Origin: Leminorella grimontii ATCC 33999 = DSM 5078
GTDB taxonomy: Bacteria > Pseudomonadota > Gammaproteobacteria > Enterobacterales > Enterobacteriaceae
Assembly: GCF_000439085.1 (NCBI RefSeq)
Contig: NZ_AUUA01000001.1
Span: 434,001-498,000 of the forward strand
Length of the DNA stretch: 64,000 bases
Direction of reading: 5' to 3'
Shown here: in pieces, positions 26,980 to 37,282 of the stretch
Numbering within the stretch: position 1 is the first letter of the stretch
Layout: each line of letters opens with the position of its first letter
Made by a program: the position numbers and the translations under genes
The notes under the pieces: model-generated
Seen by the model: the letters and a program-made list of their open reading frames with translations, nothing else
The model's database searches: none
What the model was told of the DNA's origin: nothing

Positions 26980-28251
26980 ATGTCGACAGTTGATTTAGAA
27001 CAGTTAGTAACGTGGCGCAGAGAGCTTCACCGCTTTCCTGAAATCGGTTGGTCTGAGTTCACGACCACAGCGCGCCTGATCAAAGAGCTGCGCGCAATGG
27101 GGCTGGAAGTGTTTGCAGGCCCTAAAGTGATCAACCGCGAATTTGTTCGCGGCCGCAAGGCTGAAGTCGTTGAGAAAGGCTTGGCGCTGGCGAAAGAGCG
27201 CGGCGTTGATGAAGCGCTTTTGGCTGAAATGGAAGAATTGACCGGCTGTATGGCCGTGTATGACAGCGGAAAGCCTGGACCGACGGTTGCTTTACGTTTT
27301 GATATTGACTGCGTGAACGTGCAGGAATGCGCTACCGCCGAACACGTCCCGAACAAGGATGGTTTTGCGTCAAAGAGCGCGGGCCTGATGCACGCCTGCG
27401 GCCACGACGGCCATATGTCTATTGGTCTGGGCATTGCCAAGTGGCTGGTGGAAAACGGCAGCAGCTTGTCTGGTAAAGTCAAGCTGCTGTTCCAACCGGC
27501 TGAAGAGGGCGTGCGCGGCGCAAGCGCGATGGCGGCAAGCGGCATCGTTGACGATGCGGACTATTTCCTCGGTATGCACCTGGGCTTCATCGCCAAGACC
27601 GGTGAAATCGTGGTAAACCCGAACAACTTCCTGTGCACCACCAAGTTCGACTTCCGTTTTTACGGCGCTCCGGCTCACGCTGGCGCAGAGCCTCACCTGG
27701 GCCGCAACGCTCTGGCAGGCGCTTGCCATGCTGCTACGCAGATGCTGGGCATTTCCCGCCACGGTAAGGGAATGTCTCGTATCAACGTCGGCGTTATTAA
27801 AGCGGGCGAAGGCCGTAACGTTGTTCCGGCATACGGTGAACTGCAGGTTGAAGTTCGCGGTGAAGACGAAGCCATCAACACCTTCATGGCCGAGCAGGTT
27901 CAGCGCATGGCCGAAGGAGCAGCACACAGCTTTGAGCTGCGCCTTGAAAGCGAAGTAATGGGTGAAGCGGTAGATCTGGTTAACGACAAAGAGCTGGTCG
28001 ACCTGCTGACCGGCGTTGTTAAGCAGCACGCTGAGCTGACCGTTGTGCCTGAACGTTCGTTCGGCGGCAGCGAAGACGCTACCATTCTGGCCAAGCGCGT
28101 GCAGCGTAACGGCGGGAAGTCCATCTACTTCATCGTCGGCGCCGATTTGACTGCGGGTCACCACCAGGCAGGATTTGACTTCGACGAGAAGCAGCTTAAA
28201 ACCGCGGCGGATCTGTTTATCGGCTGTCTGCAGAAGCTGATGAACAAGTAG
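26980..28251 (+). CDS. AbgA-like M20 amidohydrolase
   Basis: A 423-residue M20D zinc hydrolase similar throughout to E. coli AbgA, a subunit of p-aminobenzoyl-glutamate hydrolase. Seen are the HRFPEIGWSEF N-terminus, the AbgA-type insert near residues 50-85, the metal motif MHACGHDGH, FQPAEEGVRGA, HAGAEPHLGRNAL and the C-terminal GSEDAT...GHHQAGFDF. No AbgB partner is present. AAGGA precedes the ATG, and it is co-directional with the DcuC-type carrier, suggesting uptake and hydrolysis of an N-acyl or peptidyl amino acid under anaerobic control. The name AbgA is not claimed because the substrate may differ. Confidence 0.82.
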   Translation: MSTVDLEQLVTWRRELHRFPEIGWSEFTTTARLIKELRAMGLEVFAGPKVINREFVRGRKAEVVEKGLALAKERGVDEALLAEMEELTGCMAVYDSGKPGPTVALRFDIDCVNVQECATAEHVPNKDGFASKSAGLMHACGHDGHMSIGLGIAKWLVENGSSLSGKVKLLFQPAEEGVRGASAMAASGIVDDADYFLGMHLGFIAKTGEIVVNPNNFLCTTKFDFRFYGAPAHAGAEPHLGRNALAGACHAATQMLGISRHGKGMSRINVGVIKAGEGRNVVPAYGELQVEVRGEDEAINTFMAEQVQRMAEGAAHSFELRLESEVMGEAVDLVNDKELVDLLTGVVKQHAELTVVPERSFGGSEDATILAKRVQRNGGKSIYFIVGADLTAGHHQAGFDFDEKQLKTAADLFIGCLQKLMNK

Positions 28252-28270
28252 TTTTTCCTACGCAATACGT

Positions 28271-28302
28271 CAAAACCGCCTCACAGTGAGGCGGTTTTTT
28301 TA
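28271..28302 (+). terminator. Terminator after AbgA-like gene
   Basis: AAAACCGCCTC / GAGGCGGTTTT stem with a 3-nt loop and a run of Ts; it marks the right end of the insertion and lies before the convergent yciK. Confidence 0.85.
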
Positions 28303-28328
28303 TTTCTGTTCTTCTCCGCTTTTTATTT

Positions 28329-29090
28329 CTATTTTGCGGGACCGGGGGTTCTTCCCGGCTGCGCGTCAAGGCTGGCGCCATTCTCATGTAGGCTATCGTC
28401 GCCCATCAGGTATAGATAGGTCGGCATAATGTCGGCCGGCGTTTTCAACAGGTTTGGGTCTTCGTCAGGAAACGCGTGAGCGCGCATGGCCGTTCGCGTT
28501 CCTCCCGGATTAATACAGTTAACGCGAAGCGTTGTCCCCTGATATTCATCGGCCAGCACCTGCATCAGACCTTCGGTAGCGAATTTAGATACCGAATAGA
28601 CGCCCCAGCCGCGTCGGCCTTTGCGCCCTACGCTGGAAGAGGTGAAAATAAGCGACGCGCGGGGCGATTTAAGCAGCAGGGGAAGCAGAACCTGGGTCAG
28701 CATAAAGCCGGCGTTAACGTTAACCTGCATGACCTGATGCCAGGCTTCAGTATCCTGTTCGGCAATCGGTGCGATTTCGCCTAAAAGGCCGGCGCTGTGC
28801 AGCAGGCCATCCAGATGGTCCACCTCTTTCATAAGCTCTTCTTGCAGCATGGCGTAGTGCTTGGGCTGTGCGGTTAAAAGGTCGTAAGGAAAAATAATGG
28901 AAGGCTTTCCACCCTCTGCGGAGATCGTCTGCTGTACCTGCTTTAGCTTATCTTCATTGCGGCCAAGCAGAATGAGCCGGGCGCCGTGCCGCGCATAGCT
29001 TAGCGCGGCCTCTTTGCCGATACCGTCGCTGGCGCCGGTAACCATAATGATCTTTTCATTGAGCAAATCGCGCGGTGCCTGGTAGTGCAT
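28329..29090 (-). CDS. yciK: YciK, short-chain dehydrogenase/reductase
   Basis: A 253-residue SDR oxidoreductase of the NAD(P)-binding Rossmann class. It has the cofactor motif TGASDGIGKEAAL, the structural HSAGLLGE (NNAG equivalent), catalytic Ser in FTSSSVGRKG and the YxxxK pair in YSVSKFA, followed by INPGGTRT. These features and the position next to sohB identify YciK of E. coli, whose physiological substrate is not established. AAGGAGAG precedes the ATG. In E. coli cobA/btuR lies immediately before it; here the metabolic insertion takes that place. Confidence 0.93.
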   Translation of the reverse strand: MHYQAPRDLLNEKIIMVTGASDGIGKEAALSYARHGARLILLGRNEDKLKQVQQTISAEGGKPSIIFPYDLLTAQPKHYAMLQEELMKEVDHLDGLLHSAGLLGEIAPIAEQDTEAWHQVMQVNVNAGFMLTQVLLPLLLKSPRASLIFTSSSVGRKGRRGWGVYSVSKFATEGLMQVLADEYQGTTLRVNCINPGGTRTAMRAHAFPDEDPNLLKTPADIMPTYLYLMGDDSLHENGASLDAQPGRTPGPAK

Positions 29091-29124
29091 ACTCTCTCCT
29101 TACGGTATATTTATCCGGTTTATA

Positions 29125-29260
29125 CCCGTCATAATTCAAGCTGCATGTGCGTTGGCTTTGTATATTTGGCTATTCACAGATCTCACCTTTTCAGGGCCAG
29201 CGCAAGCGCCGTTCAAAACGCCGTGGGCGTTTTGTCATGCAACTCGAATTACTTAAGGGA
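29125..29260. repeat. MITE-like palindromic intergenic repeat
   Basis: About 136 bp with imperfect terminal inverted repeats: TAATTCAAGCTGCATG on the left (ending near 29147) and, on the opposite strand at 29236-29259, TAATTCGAGTTGCATG, 14 of 16 identical. Inside, AAAACGCC / GGCGTTTT forms a perfect small hairpin (29215-29233). The whole element could fold into a long stem. Similar words occur in intergenic repeats of Yersinia and Serratia to my recollection; family not assigned. No second copy was found in this window. Confidence 0.55.
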
Positions 29261-29401
29261 CGTGGGGTGGCTGCATTATGATGTTAATCATAGCTGAAAT
29301 AGGCAACGATATCAGTCTGTCACGGTGAAAGAGGCTATACTTTTACCGCGTTGAATGCGTACATCGTTACCCGGTTTTATTAACCCGATAGGAAAAATGC
29401 C

Positions 29402-30448
29402 GTGGAGTGGATTTCTCAATATGGTTTATTTTTGGCGAAGATTGCGACGTTTGCCGTCGTAGTCGCCGCCGCTGCGCTGTTTATCCTTAGCGCAACTCAG
29501 CGTAAAGGCAGCCGTCGAGGCGAACTGACGCTGGTCGATTTAGGCGAGCAGTATCGCCACATGCAGGAGGAGATGCAGGTGGCCCGCATGCCGCAGGCGG
29601 AACAAAAGCTGTGGAATAAGGCGCAAAAGAAAAAGGATAAAGCGGAAGCAAAACTTGCCAAGCAGGCGGCTAAAAGCGGCGAACAAAGCAAGCAAAAGCC
29701 CTGTTTGTTCGTGCTGGAGTTTAAAGGCAGCATGGATGCCCATGAGGTTGAGGCTCTTAGGGAGGAGATAACGGCCGTACTGGCGGTCGCTAAGGCGGAA
29801 GATGAAGTTTTACTTAAGCTCGAAAGCCCGGGCGGCGTAGTGCATGGCTATGGCTTGGCTGCATCTCAGCTCGATAGGCTGCGTAAGGCCGGCGTTCGGT
29901 TAACGGTTGCCGTGGATAAAGTTGCGGCCAGCGGCGGCTATATGATGGCCTGCGTAGCCGATCGCATCGTTGCCGCGCCGTTTGCCATTGTGGGGTCTAT
30001 CGGAGTGGTTGCGCAAATTCCGAACTTTCACCGACTGCTGAAGAAGAATGCGATTGACGTTGAGCTGCATACCGCCGGTGAATTCAAGCGTACGCTGACG
30101 CTATTGGGTGAGAATACGGAAGCGGGGCGAGAGAAATTTCGCGAAGAGCTGAACGAGACCCACCGGCTGTTTAAGGCGTTCGTCAGCGAACAGCGTCCGT
30201 CGCTGGATATTGACGCCGTAGCGACGGGAGAGCATTGGTTTGGCGTTCAGGCTAAAGAAAAGGGGCTGATTGACGAAATAGGCACCAGTGACGATCTGCT
30301 CATTGCCCAGTTAAGCAAACGCGACGTCATTGGCGTGCGCTATGCCCAGCGAAAGCGCCTGATTGACCGGCTGACGGGAAGCGCGGCGGAAAGCTGCGAT
30401 CGTCTTCTGTTGCGCTGGTGGCAGCGTGGACAAAAGCCCACTCTTTAA
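29402..30448 (+). CDS. sohB: Inner-membrane peptidase SohB
   Basis: A 348-residue S49 signal-peptide-peptidase-like serine protease. One N-terminal transmembrane segment (about 10-30) is followed by a charged coiled-coil-like Lys/Ala stretch (55-95) and the protease domain. The Ser/Lys dyad lies in KVAASGGYMMA (Ser) and HTAGEFKRTLT (Lys), as in E. coli SohB, which suppresses htrA defects in multicopy. The start is GTG at 29402, matching the E. coli N-terminus (VEWISQYGLFLAK). Neighbours yciK, yciN and topA are conserved. Confidence 0.95.
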   Translation: MEWISQYGLFLAKIATFAVVVAAAALFILSATQRKGSRRGELTLVDLGEQYRHMQEEMQVARMPQAEQKLWNKAQKKKDKAEAKLAKQAAKSGEQSKQKPCLFVLEFKGSMDAHEVEALREEITAVLAVAKAEDEVLLKLESPGGVVHGYGLAASQLDRLRKAGVRLTVAVDKVAASGGYMMACVADRIVAAPFAIVGSIGVVAQIPNFHRLLKKNAIDVELHTAGEFKRTLTLLGENTEAGREKFREELNETHRLFKAFVSEQRPSLDIDAVATGEHWFGVQAKEKGLIDEIGTSDDLLIAQLSKRDVIGVRYAQRKRLIDRLTGSAAESCDRLLLRWWQRGQKPTL

Positions 30449-30460
30449 TTGAAACTCTCA

Positions 30461-30522
30461 GTCGGCGCGTTCCTGCATTAATGGTTAGGGCCTGATGAAT
30501 GCGGAATGCGCCGACGTTTTTT
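30461..30522 (+). terminator. sohB terminator
   Basis: A long imperfect stem: GTCGGCGCGTTCC pairs with GGAATGCGCCGAC (one mismatch), with an inner GCATT/AATGC pair, followed by TTTTTT. Confidence 0.75.
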
Positions 30523-30603
30523 AGACATAATGTGAAGTTAACTTAGGCGTTTTTTAGTGATGTCTATAACGCGGTGAGTCCGTATTTAATTCCAATCTCT
30601 GTC

Positions 30604-30633
30604 TTGATTACAGAGCGATTAGTAAAAGATAAT
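30604..30633 (+). promoter_or_regulatory. Predicted sigma-70 promoter of microcin-like gene
   Basis: TTGATT at 30604-30609 and GATAAT at 30628-30633, 18 bp apart, in AT-rich DNA. It would give a leader of about 105 nt before the double-glycine peptide gene. Confidence 0.45.
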
Positions 30634-30746
30634 TTTAGTAAATTCCCCTTAATTTTATAAAAATTAGCATGGTATATTTCAGATGAATTCTGTTTGTACG
30701 TTATTGTTTCTTATTGCAAATATTTAAATGATATTGAGGTGTGAAG

Positions 30747-30953
30747 ATGCGTGAATTAAATAAAAATGAAATGGAAGCCGTTAACGGTGGCTGCATTGAA
30801 GGCGCACTGGACGGCGCGGCCTGTGCTTCAGCTATTGGGCAAAGTAAAGGGTGGGACGGTTTTAGCAGCTTCGTATTTTCTGCCTTTGGCGCCGCGGTAG
30901 GCGCTGTTGTCGGCAGTGACGCAGCTACAAAATTCTTGAAGCTTTTCGCTTAA
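30747..30953 (+). CDS. Double-glycine-leader peptide, microcin/bacteriocin-like precursor
   Basis: A 68-residue precursor. Residues 1-15, MRELNKNEMEAVNGG, are a textbook class II double-glycine leader (MRExxxxExxxVxGG), the signal cut by C39 peptidase ABC exporters. The 53-residue core starts with Cys16, has a second Cys26, then a Gly/Ala-rich hydrophobic helix region (FGAAVGAVVGS). GAGGTGTGAAG precedes the ATG at 30747; an in-frame GTG lies 6 nt earlier. It has its own AT-rich promoter region and terminator. No exporter, accessory membrane-fusion gene or immunity gene lies nearby. Leader recognition is strong; antibacterial function is inferred. Its leader nearly matches the peptide at 50459. 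Confidence 0.78.
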   Translation: MRELNKNEMEAVNGGCIEGALDGAACASAIGQSKGWDGFSSFVFSAFGAAVGAVVGSDAATKFLKLFA

Positions 30954-30992
30954 GTACCCAAGGCTCTCCACTTAAGCCAGAAGGCTTTTCAG

Positions 30993-31022
30993 AAAGCAGA
31001 GAGAGGTTCTCTCTGCTTTTTT
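30993..31022 (+). terminator. Terminator of microcin-like gene
   Basis: Perfect 12-bp stem AAAGCAGAGAGA / TCTCTCTGCTTT followed by a T-run. Confidence 0.85.
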
Positions 31023-31078
31023 ACTATTGTAAAACTGCATTAAGCACAGTTTTTATATCAATCGTTACCCGCCAAACG

Positions 31079-31327
31079 TTATTCCAAATGATATTTGTTT
31101 GAAAACACGTGGGCCAGATGTTTGAACATATTGAATACGGCCGTCGTTTTGGCGGTCGGCAGCCCGTCTTTGTCCAGGAAGTACTCTCCCCGAAAAACGA
31201 GAACGCTGCCTTTTTGCTCTACGTCGGTAGCTTCCATTCCGTGAATGAAGTCTTCATGGTCGCGGATAAGTTGATTCGCTTCTTTTAATAGCGCTTGGCG
31301 CGATATAGGCGTAGTCTCGGTTTTCAT
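31079..31327 (-). CDS. yciN: YciN family protein
   Basis: An 82-residue soluble protein close to E. coli YciN ([40 protein letters not shown]). Function unknown. The position between sohB and topA and the opposite orientation to topA are as in E. coli. Confidence 0.92.
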   Translation of the reverse strand: MKTETTPISRQALLKEANQLIRDHEDFIHGMEATDVEQKGSVLVFRGEYFLDKDGLPTAKTTAVFNMFKHLAHVFSNKYHLE

Positions 31328-31517
31328 TATTTACTCCAATGTACTCAAATTACGTACTTAAACCATTCACGCATTTTATCGCTCAGACCCTGCCAGAGCA
31401 ATGCGTCAGAACTTATGCAGGATAGCGTTTTTTCTCCTTGGAGCCGCTCGTTTTTATCGATAAAAAACGGTTATTCTCGCTAATTTTGTTGCGTAGTGCT
31501 TTTTATCAGGTAGAGTT

Positions 31518-31610
31518 ATGGGCTTTCGGAACAAACGAACGCAGCGTAAAGCGTTGAGAAAATCGAGCGTTTACGGCTACATACGAACGAGGAAGAAAGC
31601 GAGGGCTTGA
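31518..31610 (+). CDS. Possible 30-residue strongly basic peptide
   Basis: ATG at 31518 opens a 30-codon frame (MGFRNKRTQRKALRKSSVYG, then YIRTRKKARA) in which about 13 residues are Arg or Lys. AGG lies 8 nt before the ATG. It sits about 100 nt upstream of topA inside the 390-nt region that must hold the topA promoters. Nothing identifies it as a known protein; it may be chance, or a leader peptide for topA. The remainder of 31328-31716 shows no other gene. Confidence 0.25.
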   Translation: MGFRNKRTQRKALRKSSVYGYIRTRKKARA

Positions 31611-31716
31611 CGTTTCGCATTTTGACCTCAACATTAAACGCGGCGTTTTTGTGATGTTCTGCAAAATTCGCTATGTTGTATTTTATTGAGAAGGGCCAAT
31701 TTAGGTAAACAACGTT

Positions 31717-34302
31717 ATGGGTAAATCGCTCGTTATTGTGGAATCCCCGGCTAAGGCCAAAACAATTAATAAATATCTGGGCAGTGACTACGTGGTGAAA
31801 TCCAGCGTTGGTCACATCCGGGATTTGCCGACGAGCGGTTCGGGAACGAAAAGCAGCGCTTCGACAAAAGGCGCCAAGGTCAAAAAAGATGCGCAGCAGG
31901 CGTTGGTTAGCCGTATGGGCGTTGATCCATATCACGACTGGGCCGCTCACTATGAAATTCTTCCCGGCAAAGAGAAAGTTGTCGCAGAGCTGAAAGCCTT
32001 AGCCGAAAAAGCCGATACTATTTATCTGGCAACCGACCTTGACCGCGAAGGGGAAGCCATTGCATGGCACCTGCGGGAGGTCATCGGCGGTAACGACGAC
32101 CGGTATCGTCGCGTGGTCTTCAATGAAATCACCAAAAACGCAATCCGCGAGGCATTTAAAGAGCCTGGCGAACTCAATATGGATCGCGTTAACGCTCAAC
32201 AGGCGCGCCGCTTTATGGATCGCGTGGTGGGCTATATGGTTTCTCCGCTGCTGTGGAAAAAGATTGCCCGCGGCCTTTCTGCCGGTCGGGTTCAGTCCGT
32301 CGCCGTTCGCCTGGTGGTCGAGCGCGAGCGTGAAATCAAGGCCTTTGTGCCGCAAGAGTACTGGGAGCTGCACGCAGACCTCGATCACGGAAGCGACGCT
32401 CCGCTGCAAATGCAGGTAACGCACTATCAGGACGGGGCGTTTAAACCCGTTAATCAGCAAGAGACTCAGGCAGCGGTCGCGCTGTTGGAAAAGGCGCGTT
32501 ATGAGGTTTTAGAGCGAGAAGATAAGCCAACTACCAGCAAGCCCTCCGCGCCGTTTATTACGTCTACGCTGCAGCAGGCGGCCAGTACCCGGCTGAACTT
32601 TGGCGTAAAGAAAACCATGATGATGGCGCAGCGTCTGTATGAAGCGGGCTATATCACCTATATGCGTACCGACTCAACCAACCTGAGTCAGGATGCGCTC
32701 AACATGGTCAGAGGTTACATTGGCGAAAGCTTTGGCGATAAGTACCTGCCGGCGCAGCCAAACCATTACAGCAGTAAAGAAAACGCTCAGGAAGCGCACG
32801 AAGCCATCCGTCCTTCTGACGTGAACGTCCTGGCTGAGTCGCTAAAAGATATGGAAGCGGATGCTCAGCGCCTGTATCAGCTCATTTGGCGTCAGTTTGT
32901 TGCCTGCCAGATGACGCCGGCGAAGTATGACTCTACGACGTTGACGGTTAAAGCTGGAGACTATCTCCTGAAGGCTAAAGGCAGAACGCTGCGCTTTGAC
33001 GGCTGGACTCGCGTACTCCCTGCGCTGCGCAAAAACGATGAAGATAAAACGCTGCCTACGGTAGAGGTCGGCGCGACGCTGGATTTAGTGCAGCTGCTGC
33101 CGAGCCAACACTTTACCAAGCCGCCCGCGCGCTTTAGCGAAGCGTCTTTGGTTAAAGAGTTGGAAAAGCGCGGCATCGGCCGTCCTTCAACCTATGCGTC
33201 GATTATTTCCACCATTCAGGACAGAGGCTATGTTCATACTGAGAATCGTCGCTTCTATGCCGAAAAAATGGGTGAAATCGTTACCGATCGCCTGGAGGAA
33301 AACTTCCGCGATCTGATGGACTACGACTTTACCGCCAGAATGGAAGATAACCTCGACAGCGTGGCGACCAATAAAGCCAACTGGAAGGGCGTGCTCAACA
33401 ACTTCTTCTCTGACTTCAGCCAGCAGCTTGATAAAGCCGAGCAGGATCCGGAAGTAGGAGGGATGCGTCCTAATCAGGTGATCTTGACCTCTATCGATTG
33501 CCCGACCTGCGGACGGAAAATGGGGATAAGAACCGCCAGCACCGGCGTATTCCTCGGCTGCTCCGGCTATGCGCTGCCGCCCAAAGAGCGCTGTAAGCAA
33601 ACTATCAACCTGATCCCAGAATCTGAGGTCTTGAACATTCTGGAAGGCGATGATGCGGAAACCAATGCGCTGCGCGCGCGCCGCCGCTGTAGCAAATGTG
33701 GAACGGCGATGGACAGCTATCTTATCGATCAGAACCGCAAGCTGCACGTCTGTGGTAATAATCCGTCCTGCGACGGTTATGAAATCGAAGAAGGTGAATT
33801 TCGCATTAAAGGTTACGACGGTCCGGTGATTGAGTGCGATAAGTGTGGTTCCGAGATGCATCTGAAGATGGGGCGTTTTGGTAAATACATGGGATGTACC
33901 AACCCTGACTGTAAGAATACGCGCAAGATCCTGCGCAACGGCGACATCGCGCCGCCAAAAGAAGATCCAGTTCCATTGCCAGAGCTGCCGTGTGAAAAGT
34001 CTGACGCCTATTTCGTCTTGCGAGACGGCGCGGCAGGGGTTTTTCTGGCTGCTAATACTTTCCCGAAATCGAGGGAAACGAGGGCGCCTACGGTAGCTGA
34101 ACTACAGCGCTTTAAAGACCGACTGCCGGAAAAATTGCGCTATCTGGCCGATGCGCCGGCAGCGGATCCCGAAGGCAACGCGTCTATCGTGCGCTTTAGC
34201 CGTAAGACCAAGCAGCAATATATTTCATCAGAGAAAGACGGTAAGGCGACCGGATGGTCATTGTTCTATACCGACGGCCAGTGGCGAGAAGTAAAAAAGT
34301 AA
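31717..34302 (+). CDS. topA: DNA topoisomerase I
   Basis: An 861-residue type IA topoisomerase that relaxes negative supercoils. The N-terminal Toprim domain ([21 protein letters not shown]; acidic [11 protein letters not shown]), the active-site Tyr in [12 protein letters not shown] and the decatenation-loop region are present. The C-terminus carries three tetracysteine zinc ribbons (CPTCGRKM..., CSKCGTAM..., CDKCGSEM...) and additional ribbon-like domains ending near WREVKK. Length is close to the E. coli enzyme (865). Synteny yciN-topA-cysB is conserved. Confidence 0.97.
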   Translation: MGKSLVIVESPAKAKTINKYLGSDYVVKSSVGHIRDLPTSGSGTKSSASTKGAKVKKDAQQALVSRMGVDPYHDWAAHYEILPGKEKVVAELKALAEKADTIYLATDLDREGEAIAWHLREVIGGNDDRYRRVVFNEITKNAIREAFKEPGELNMDRVNAQQARRFMDRVVGYMVSPLLWKKIARGLSAGRVQSVAVRLVVEREREIKAFVPQEYWELHADLDHGSDAPLQMQVTHYQDGAFKPVNQQETQAAVALLEKARYEVLEREDKPTTSKPSAPFITSTLQQAASTRLNFGVKKTMMMAQRLYEAGYITYMRTDSTNLSQDALNMVRGYIGESFGDKYLPAQPNHYSSKENAQEAHEAIRPSDVNVLAESLKDMEADAQRLYQLIWRQFVACQMTPAKYDSTTLTVKAGDYLLKAKGRTLRFDGWTRVLPALRKNDEDKTLPTVEVGATLDLVQLLPSQHFTKPPARFSEASLVKELEKRGIGRPSTYASIISTIQDRGYVHTENRRFYAEKMGEIVTDRLEENFRDLMDYDFTARMEDNLDSVATNKANWKGVLNNFFSDFSQQLDKAEQDPEVGGMRPNQVILTSIDCPTCGRKMGIRTASTGVFLGCSGYALPPKERCKQTINLIPESEVLNILEGDDAETNALRARRRCSKCGTAMDSYLIDQNRKLHVCGNNPSCDGYEIEEGEFRIKGYDGPVIECDKCGSEMHLKMGRFGKYMGCTNPDCKNTRKILRNGDIAPPKEDPVPLPELPCEKSDAYFVLRDGAAGVFLAANTFPKSRETRAPTVAELQRFKDRLPEKLRYLADAPAADPEGNASIVRFSRKTKQQYISSEKDGKATGWSLFYTDGQWREVKK

Positions 34303-34337
34303 TACTCTGAGCAGGAAGAATAATTACTTGCTATCTA

Positions 34338-34375
34338 ACGCCCTGTATGTTCATTTAACTACAGGGCGTTTTTAT
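34338..34375 (+). terminator. topA terminator
   Basis: AACGCCCTGTA / TACAGGGCGTT stem followed by TTTTATT. Confidence 0.8.
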
Positions 34376-34512
34376 TCCGCTAAATCGCAGGGAGAGGCGC
34401 GGAATGAAAGCAGAGCCGGGTTGCGTAGTTGTAGGTAGCTCACGGCTTGGCGCGATAAACAGCACGGATGCGATTTTATATTAACCATGATAGTTATTGA
34501 GTAGTGGTGTAA

Positions 34513-35490
<978 letters not shown>

Positions 35491-35547
35491 CGGGCTCTCA
35501 GACTCCTCGCCGGATGCAAAGCGCGTCAGGCGAGGAGGTAGTACGGA

Positions 35548-36138
35548 CTATTTGGACAGCAGGTGGCCCATTTTTGCGGCCTTGGTGTCAAGATACTTTT
35601 CGTTTTTAGGGTTACGTCCTACCAGTAATGGAACGCGTTCAACGATGTTGATGCCGGCCTGAGTCATAATTTCAACTTTCTTTGGATTATTGGTCAACAG
35701 CCTGACAGAGCTGACGTTTAGCAGCTTGAACATGTCAGCGCACAGCGTAAAGTCACGCTCGTCCGCAGCAAAACCCAACTGGTGGTTAGCCTCAACGGTG
35801 TCTGCACCCTTGTCCTGAAGCGCATAGGCGCGAATTTTATTCAAAAGGCCAATATTACGGCCTTCCTGACGATGGTAGAGCAGTATGCCTCGGCCTTCTT
35901 CAGCAATGTGCTGCATAGCGGCTTCAAGCTGGAAGCCACAGTCGCAGCGAAGGCTGAACAGCGCATCCCCCGTCAGACACTCGGAATGAATACGCGCCAA
36001 TACGGGATTATCATCGCTGATGTCGCCAAACACTAGCGCAACGTGGTCATGCCCGGTGGCCAACTCTTCAAACCCGACCATCAGAAAGTCTCCCCAAGGG
36101 GTCGGTAGTTTGGCTTCAGCCACTTTCTTTAACTGCAT
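35548..36138 (-). CDS. ribA: GTP cyclohydrolase II
   Basis: A 196-residue zinc enzyme for the first step of riboflavin synthesis, opening GTP to the diaminopyrimidine with release of formate and pyrophosphate. The zinc site is [19 protein letters not shown] with its three Cys, and the active-site motifs [11 protein letters not shown] and LTNNPKKVE are intact. The ATG at 36138 with GGAGAAC upstream reproduces the E. coli N-terminus [18 protein letters not shown]. Confidence 0.96.
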   Translation of the reverse strand: MQLKKVAEAKLPTPWGDFLMVGFEELATGHDHVALVFGDISDDNPVLARIHSECLTGDALFSLRCDCGFQLEAAMQHIAEEGRGILLYHRQEGRNIGLLNKIRAYALQDKGADTVEANHQLGFAADERDFTLCADMFKLLNVSSVRLLTNNPKKVEIMTQAGINIVERVPLLVGRNPKNEKYLDTKAAKMGHLLSK

Positions 36139-36344
36139 GATGTTCTCCAATGACGATTGACTCTGCTTTTGCTGTTTGCGCTTAGATTGACGGATGCGTC
36201 ACTACGGCATGAAACGCCATATTATAAACCAATTACGGCGCATTGTTGCCAGTTAGTTAATAAATAATGCGCGATAGTTTTATCGTTTCGGACATTTTTA
36301 TGGAATTATAGTCAGCCGTTATAAGTACAGGAAGACGTTGTTGT

Positions 36345-37076
36345 ATGCTGAGCCGTTTGACCGGGCGCCTTGCCGTTGGCGTTTTGCTTTTACTGATTTT
36401 ACCGCTGGCGACGCTTTGCGTCGGCTGGCGCTGGTATCCGGGAGAGGGAAACGCATTTCTCCTTCCTTTATTTTGGCTCACAGAGACAGCCAGTTCGCCT
36501 TGGGGGGCGATAACCAGCGTTATTCTTGCGGTTTGGTTTATATGGCGACTGTCTTTGCCTAGGCGTCAGGCAATTGCCGTCGTTGCGCTGCTGGCTGCGG
36601 TTATCGTAGGAGGACAGGCGATAAAATCCGTGGTTAAAGAAACGGTAGCAGAACCAAGGCCTTATGTGCTCTGGATGGAGAATGAGTACCATATTGACGA
36701 TCGCGCCTTTTACGAGCAGGGTCGAAAAACGCGAGCGAAAATGATTGAACAACGGCTAGGCCAAGAGGCGAGAGTGCCCCTGTGGCTGTCCGACCATTGG
36801 CAAAGAGAAACAGGATATTCATTTCCCTCTGGGCACACGCTGTTTACGGCTTCTTGGGCGCTGATGGGCATCGGTTTGCTGCTGCCGCGTCGCCGCTATC
36901 TAGACGCCGGCGTTTTGATGGCGTGGGCCGTTTCCGTTGCGGGAAGTCGGCTCCTGTTGGGGATGCACTGGCCTATAGACTTAATTGTTTCAACGCTATT
37001 AAGCGGCCTGCTGGCGTTGAGCGCCTGCTGGGTCGCCGAGCGGAAGATATTTGCTAAGGCCCGGCGGGATGAATAA
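36345..37076 (+). CDS. pgpB: Phosphatidylglycerophosphatase B
   Basis: A 243-residue inner-membrane PAP2 phosphatase that dephosphorylates phosphatidylglycerophosphate and undecaprenyl pyrophosphate. The three catalytic motifs are KSVVKETVAEPRP, PSGHT and SRLLLGMHWPIDL. About six hydrophobic segments are visible. It starts MLSRLTGRLAVGVLLLLILP and precedes lapAB as in E. coli. Confidence 0.92.
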   Translation: MLSRLTGRLAVGVLLLLILPLATLCVGWRWYPGEGNAFLLPLFWLTETASSPWGAITSVILAVWFIWRLSLPRRQAIAVVALLAAVIVGGQAIKSVVKETVAEPRPYVLWMENEYHIDDRAFYEQGRKTRAKMIEQRLGQEARVPLWLSDHWQRETGYSFPSGHTLFTASWALMGIGLLLPRRRYLDAGVLMAWAVSVAGSRLLLGMHWPIDLIVSTLLSGLLALSACWVAERKIFAKARRDE

Positions 37077-37282
37077 TGCACCGTTGAAAATCGCCGACGT
37101 TTTGCGTCGGCATCGTGCATAAATAAGGGATACGGCCTAGTATTTTAAAGCAATATCAGTGAAAATCAGGCTCCTGTGCTGCGCGCATTTTTCGTTCAGC
37201 GTGCAGAAATGCTAAGTTAAAGGACACGGCCAAGCATTCTTGGTATAATTCATCCGTTTATCTCTATGTTTTGGATAGCAAT

